64,000 bases of DNA from Histomonas meleagridis (Eukaryota; Parabasalia; Tritrichomonadida; Dientamoebidae): positions 1-64,000 of the forward strand of contig WSYJ01000067.1 in NCBI GenBank assembly GCA_020186115.1. The letters run 5' to 3'. The notes beneath the pieces are model-generated. The model made no database searches and had not been told where the DNA came from. It worked only from the letters and a program-made list of their open reading frames with translations. Position numbers and translations under genes: made by a program. Below are positions 60,182 to 64,000 of the stretch, one piece after another (position 1 is the stretch's first letter; each line of letters begins with the position of its first letter).

Positions 60182-61013
60182 TGGCTTTATAATTCGAAAT
60201 TTTTTGAATACGAAATAATCGTGCGTAGGTTCGGCTTGTGAAAAACATCACGATTTTTGAATTGCTCAAAAACCGTCAGAATGAATAATCATTTTTTGAG
60301 ATGTTTATAACAAAATTTTGTTCGTGAAACGAAATTTTTCAAATGAGTTTATCTCTGTAAAAAATAAATGATTATAAAAATTTAATCAGCACATCGATGA
60401 AACTTAAATTTTATTGTAAGTGGATAATCATTTAATTGATAATTTTCACATAATGATGAATTATTTGGGTTTTGATGGAAAAAAAAGCGATACACTTTTT
60501 CTAAAACTGTATGATTTGAATGGTTGTAAAACGCTTGTTGGAGGGACCTGATTGTCTTTTTATTATGACCTCACAATTTGGAGTTTCTAAAGATTCGTTT
60601 ATTCAGAGACAAACATAAAATTTCAATCTTTCGAATCCAAAAGAGAGAATTTTATTTTAGGCTTAGATGCCGATGTCAAAGCAGTACAGAAAATTCAATA
60701 AAAAAAAGCAACAATTTCTAATAACATTTTAGCGTTAATCAAAACAACTCAAATACTCAAAAACACCAATGATTTTAATACACAAATTTATTTATTCATA
60801 TACATATATATAAACAATTAAAAATTAAATTATCCTTATTCGAAATCGAAAAAAATAGCCAAATGTAAAAGCCCACGAATTATATAGAAGTAAGTCACAC
60901 TCAATAAGAAAATTCTTTCATTTCCATCAATCGGATGCTTTGAAAATTCAAAGTCATCGTTCATGTGAAAAAGTTTCATCGTTCCAAATTCAGAACATTC
61001 GAAATAAATTTGT
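60182..61013. other. Intergenic region, nothing firm
   Basis: Holds AACCGTC (60271-60277) upstream of the CK1 gene. The remainder is AT-rich with no supported gene or repeat. Confidence 0.4.
60271..60277 (-). promoter_or_regulatory. Myb-like element upstream of the CK1 gene
   Basis: AACCGTC on the plus strand (GACGGTT on the coding strand), about 90 nt from the start; weaker by distance than others. Confidence 0.3.
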
Positions 61014-62099
61014 TTAATAAAGCGTTCTTAAGTCATCCTTCACGTATCCCGTATTTATCGATGAAATCCATCTCATTAATTGTTCTTCTTTCTTGAATGC
61101 CAATGAGTATGCAGTTCTTCTACTTGGCTTTGCAACTATACCCTTAATCTTTGTGCCGAATTCAGCGTTATCAAACCTATGCATAGTTAAGCAAAACGGC
61201 CTTTTAGATACGCCGAATCTTTGCTTCGCAATGACTCCGATTGTTGATATTTGACCAATTATTTTATCTTTAGAATCTTTGACAGTGATCATTTCGCCCT
61301 CTTTTACAAGCTTATTGGTCTTCCATGACGAGCGGTAGCGTCCTTCTTGTTCAGCGACGTCAGATATGGAGTCATTGATGTTAACTTTGATCGGCACATT
61401 TGAAAAGAATATGGCTGGAGGCGATTGTGTGAGTTCAGCTCCGATTTGTTGGATGACTGTTTCATTGATGTTCTTTAAGGAGCTATATGCTTGAACATAT
61501 TCATGGAAATTATCATCACTAAACAAGAAACAGATGGTTGCGCAAAAAATATCATAAATAACTCTGAGATATGGCCACTCGAGACGATTACGAAGGCCAT
61601 AGGCTGTGGAAAATGCACTTGCAAATGCTTTAATGCATGACGTACGAGTTGGTACAGCTACTTTTTGGAAAATATATCGCATGGCATCGACTATAGAGAT
61701 GTAGTCAAGGTCAATGGCAGTGATAAAGGAAAAGGTAAGGGCAGGTGATGAATATTGGGAATCAAATAGAATAATGGCAACTCCGTATGGTGAAAGATCT
61801 GGTGTGTGAAATAAAATACGACCTAAATCTCTTGGATTCGAAAAGTTAGGATTGGCTTCTAAAAATTGGGTGAGACAGGCTTCAGGTTGTGTTGCAAATT
61901 GTTCAACATATGGCGTTAGAAGGGTGGTCGGGATATCAGAAGGAATAACATAATCAGGAAGTGTTTTAATAATAGTTCCACAATATGGGGAAAATGAATC
62001 TTGGCCTGATTTTTCTCGTGGAATACAAAACTCGATTTGTGGAAAACGAAGGTTTTGTGTTTGGAAATTTGAATGTTCTTCTGCTGCTTTTTTTTGCAT
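61014..62099 (-). CDS. Sec7-like domain plus PH domain protein, glutamate finger missing
   Basis: 361 residues. Residues ~65-230 follow the Sec7 fold: ACLTQFLEANPNFSNPRDLG, then ISIVDAMRYIFQKVAVPTRT, SAFSTAYGLRN and YDIFCATICFLF. These line up with the canonical IGxxL, ALRxFLxxFRLPGEAQ, FAxxYxxxN and YxLxxSIIMLNTDLH. The catalytic glutamate of LPGEAQ is replaced (VPTRTS, ~149-154), and the NTDLH motif is not conserved. Residues ~235-352 look like a PH domain (RPFCLTMHRFDNAEF, then AYSLAFKKEEQLMRWISSI), ending with the usual Trp helix. Sec7-PH proteins are Arf exchange factors; without the Glu this one may be inactive or act differently. AGCGGTT lies at 62128-62134, and TCACTTTTTTCA just downstream resembles an initiator. 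Confidence 0.7.
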   Translation of the reverse strand: MQKKAAEEHSNFQTQNLRFPQIEFCIPREKSGQDSFSPYCGTIIKTLPDYVIPSDIPTTLLTPYVEQFATQPEACLTQFLEANPNFSNPRDLGRILFHTPDLSPYGVAIILFDSQYSSPALTFSFITAIDLDYISIVDAMRYIFQKVAVPTRTSCIKAFASAFSTAYGLRNRLEWPYLRVIYDIFCATICFLFSDDNFHEYVQAYSSLKNINETVIQQIGAELTQSPPAIFFSNVPIKVNINDSISDVAEQEGRYRSSWKTNKLVKEGEMITVKDSKDKIIGQISTIGVIAKQRFGVSKRPFCLTMHRFDNAEFGTKIKGIVAKPSRRTAYSLAFKKEEQLMRWISSINTGYVKDDLRTLY

Positions 62100-62127
62100 T
62101 CCGAAAAATTGACTGAAAAAAGTGACT

Positions 62128-62134
62128 AGCGGTT
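62128..62134 (+). promoter_or_regulatory. Myb-like element upstream of the Sec7-PH gene
   Basis: AGCGGTT on the plus strand (AACCGCT on the coding strand), 29-35 nt before the ATG, followed by TCACTTTTTTCAG. Confidence 0.45.
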
Positions 62135-62211
62135 ATAAAGCAATTATTAAAAAGTGCCAACTCGCTTATAAAAAATTGTAAAATTTTTATTATTCCAATA
62201 ATCAACGTGAA

Positions 62212-62510
62212 TTATGACCATTTACTATCTTCATCAGCAAATAAATTATCAAATTTCTCTTGGTTAACCAATTCAATATTATTTTTGTCATCAGATGAAA
62301 TTATTTTGTTAATTTTTTACTAAATATAGCAATTCCAATGATTAAAAGAGTAAATGCCAATAAAACCAATAAAAACATTTTCGAAAATTGCATTTGTTGC
62401 AATTTGTTTTGATAACCAATTACATAATCCTGTATAAAAAACATCAACATGTAATGGTAAACAGAGCTGAGGCGCACCTCCACAATTTGATACATTTTTC
62501 CAATACATTA
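62212..62510 (-). pseudogene. C-terminal remnant of a type I surface protein
   Basis: Minus-strand pieces in different frames line up as one protein end. First is a Cys-containing ectodomain piece (NCGGAPQLCLPLHVDVFYTG, then LCNWLSKQ), then a transmembrane helix (MFLLVLLAFTLLIIGIAIF), then a cytoplasmic tail (KNNIELVNQEKFDNLFADED, then SKWS) to a TAA at 62212. Indels lie near 62375 and in the A-run near 62320. The tail matches the BspA-like tail near 55.4 kb (EKFKNHLTNEDDQWI). The ectodomain piece resembles the Cys-rich end of leishmanolysin-like (GP63) proteins, but this is uncertain. No upstream part remains. Confidence 0.5.
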
Positions 62511-62570
62511 ATAAAAATTATGGAAATCGATTTCATAATATTTCGCATTCAAAGTACAATTTTTACATAT

Positions 62571-64000
62571 TTATAATATTTTATTTAATGTATTATTCGT
62601 AGTCACAGGCTGGCAACCGAACATGTAACTCATTTTCGTCTTCATAACCAACTCTGCGTCGCCGTTTCTCGCCAGCATCAAAATTTGCTGTATGTAACTG
62701 TTGCCGCATGGCTCGAGTACGTCGTTATTTTGTTGCTGTACCATTAATTGCCAACCATTTGGTACTCCGTACTGTATGTTAAACTTTGTAATTTTGATAT
62801 TACTTAAGTTATACAACGTGACTCTTATTGCGATTTGATTTACGTTTTGCGAATTCTTTTGCACTTCGAAGTACATAACGATATCCGAAGTCTTCAATAC
62901 TTCAATCGCATTTTCAGGAACTTTTATATTTACGTTTGCATTATTATCATTTTGTAGATTAACTTTTGGTACTGTTTCAGGTGTCAAAGAAGTTATATCC
63001 AAAAGATCGTCGACCAAATTATTATTATTATTATTCGTATTGTTATTATTATTCGGAATGCTTGATAATGATAATAAGTCTTCTTCTTGTTGTATGATTT
63101 CGGGCGATTGCTGCTGTTGTTGTTGTTCTTCTTCATTCGATTCAAACTCTGGTGGTAATAACATTTCGTCCCATAGCTCTCTCTTATGTAATATGTTTAA
63201 CATTTCGCCAGCGCGTTGTTGGATTTCGATGTTTATATCTTTGGATAATTCTTGGAATAATGGTTCGATTTCGTCGATTTGATTAAATCGTGTACATAAC
63301 TTTGTTAATGATGTAATTAAATAACATTTTGTTTCGATTTTCGTTTGTGGATTTTTCAAGATCTTTATCATTGTTTCAATTGAACTTTTATCAGAGGTCT
63401 CGAATTCACCAATGAGATATGACGCTAAATTTACTAACGTTTGGTTGGTTGGATACCCGTACATCGTATTGGTTAGTAATGGTAATGCATGATTTAATAA
63501 CGATTTGTTTTTCGCAACCATAACGCAAAATGAAGTGAGAATATCATTGGTTATGTAGTCGTCATTGTTAATAAAGAGTAAATGGATGATATCAAAGTCC
63601 CATGTTGGATTTGGGCCAAATCTGATAACCGAAGAATAGATCTTGGATACCATCTCAGTACGGAAATCGGAGTCTGCGGTGTGCAGATATTCGATGATTT
63701 CGGGGATTAACGTTTCCACATTAGATTTATCAACTAATGCTAATATGACATCCAATGCTCGTCGACGGATACTATAATCCCGATGATCTAAACAATGGAC
63801 GATTTGTGACTTGTAACGTTGCAATGCAAGTGTAGTTGTAGATGAACGATTAATGAAATCTTGATCACTATACAACACTTGTGAAAAAACAGATAAAGCA
63901 GAATAAATTACATTGGGTTCGCGGATGTTAAATAAACGACCAATTTGATTAAAGGCTAGACTAATTAAAGTCGGTTTTTTGGACGATAGGCTTATCGTAT
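62571..64000 (-). CDS. AP-1 gamma-adaptin, N-terminus beyond the window
   Basis: The frame is open from the right edge; the Met at 63878 is internal. The trunk matches gamma-adaptin: FNQIGRLFNIREPNVIYSAL, then RYKSQIVHCLDHRDYSIRRR, ALDVILALVDKSNV and LASYLIGEF. A Gln- and Asn-rich hinge with DLLSLSS (a clathrin-box-like motif) and DDLLDIT follows. The last ~120 residues form the ear: DIVMYFEVQKNSQNVNQIAI, YNLSNIKITKFNIQYGVPNG and QLMVQQQ. AP-1 is the clathrin adaptor for trans-Golgi/endosome sorting; the ear recruits accessory proteins. The hinge is mostly Asn/Gln homopolymers (NNNNNTNNNNNN, QQQQQQ) from simple codon repeats. At most 475 residues lie in the window. Confidence 0.9.
   Translation of the reverse strand, partial: TISLSSKKPTLISLAFNQIGRLFNIREPNVIYSALSVFSQVLYSDQDFINRSSTTTLALQRYKSQIVHCLDHRDYSIRRRALDVILALVDKSNVETLIPEIIEYLHTADSDFRTEMVSKIYSSVIRFGPNPTWDFDIIHLLFINNDDYITNDILTSFCVMVAKNKSLLNHALPLLTNTMYGYPTNQTLVNLASYLIGEFETSDKSSIETMIKILKNPQTKIETKCYLITSLTKLCTRFNQIDEIEPLFQELSKDINIEIQQRAGEMLNILHKRELWDEMLLPPEFESNEEEQQQQQQSPEIIQQEEDLLSLSSIPNNNNNTNNNNNNLVDDLLDITSLTPETVPKVNLQNDNNANVNIKVPENAIEVLKTSDIVMYFEVQKNSQNVNQIAIRVTLYNLSNIKITKFNIQYGVPNGWQLMVQQQNNDVLEPCGNSYIQQILMLARNGDAELVMKTKMSYMFGCQPVTTNNTLNKIL

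Noticed and set aside
1-64000. CRISPR arrays, bacterial operons, ribosome binding sites
   Set aside because: The window is eukaryotic nuclear DNA; the tandem arrays lack the repeat-spacer pattern of CRISPR.

Overview
This window looks like nuclear DNA of a parabasalid protist (Trichomonas/Tritrichomonas type). The evidence is an AT-rich sequence with compact, apparently intronless genes on both strands; a parabasalid initiator-binding-domain (IBD/IBP39-type) protein; BspA-like leucine-rich-repeat surface proteins; a DUF3447-type ankyrin gene; a mariner element; and eukaryotic tRNA, ribosomal protein, TOR, Rab, SNARE and adaptin genes. I saw no spliceosomal intron with trichomonad consensus. 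The species cannot be fixed from the sequence alone.

Layout. 1-4.7 kb is a decay zone: a gene cut by the left edge, a cluster of long GC-rich foldbacks, a broken glycosyltransferase-like gene, a heavily decayed alpha/beta-hydrolase of bacterial type, then an intact small ankyrin gene. 5.2-5.6 kb is an 82-bp tandem array. 5.6-10.6 kb is a giant I/LWEQ (talin/Sla2-type) cytoskeletal gene interrupted by three +1 indels in short homopolymers. 10.9-12.3 kb encodes a protein like cyclic 2,3-diphosphoglycerate synthetase; 13-15 kb an importin-beta/transportin-like protein; 15.2-19.2 kb a 1333-residue BspA-like surface protein. 20.8-22.6 kb holds a C2-like protein and a disordered protein. 24.1-31.0 kb encodes a TOR kinase.

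The right half has a Rab6-like GTPase, tRNA-Gln, a long coiled-coil protein, a SAPS-like phosphatase regulator, the IBD transcription factor, a choline-transporter-like protein, a dead mariner element with both terminal repeats, and a second cDPGS-like protein fused to a DUF6602 nuclease-like domain. It continues with a RIIa/Dpy-30 protein, ribosomal protein eS24, an HMG-box/coiled-coil/tail-anchor protein, an EFR3-like protein, a type II membrane HtrL/YibB-like protein and a Qb-SNARE. A second decay zone (52-55.5 kb) holds a broken DUF3447 ankyrin gene and a frameshifted BspA gene. Then come a PP4/PP6-like phosphatase, tRNA-Lys, a secretory cyclophilin, a 27-bp minisatellite, a CK1 kinase, a Sec7-PH protein, a surface-protein tail remnant, and an AP-1 gamma-adaptin running off the right edge.

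Functionally the intact genes are mostly membrane traffic (Rab6, SNARE, Sec7-PH, gamma-adaptin, EFR3), growth signalling (TOR, SAPS, PP4/PP6-type phosphatase, CK1) and surface or cytoskeleton. Many starts are preceded within about 100 nt by a Myb-like AACNG(T/C)T element. Family calls come from reading motifs by eye, not from database searches.
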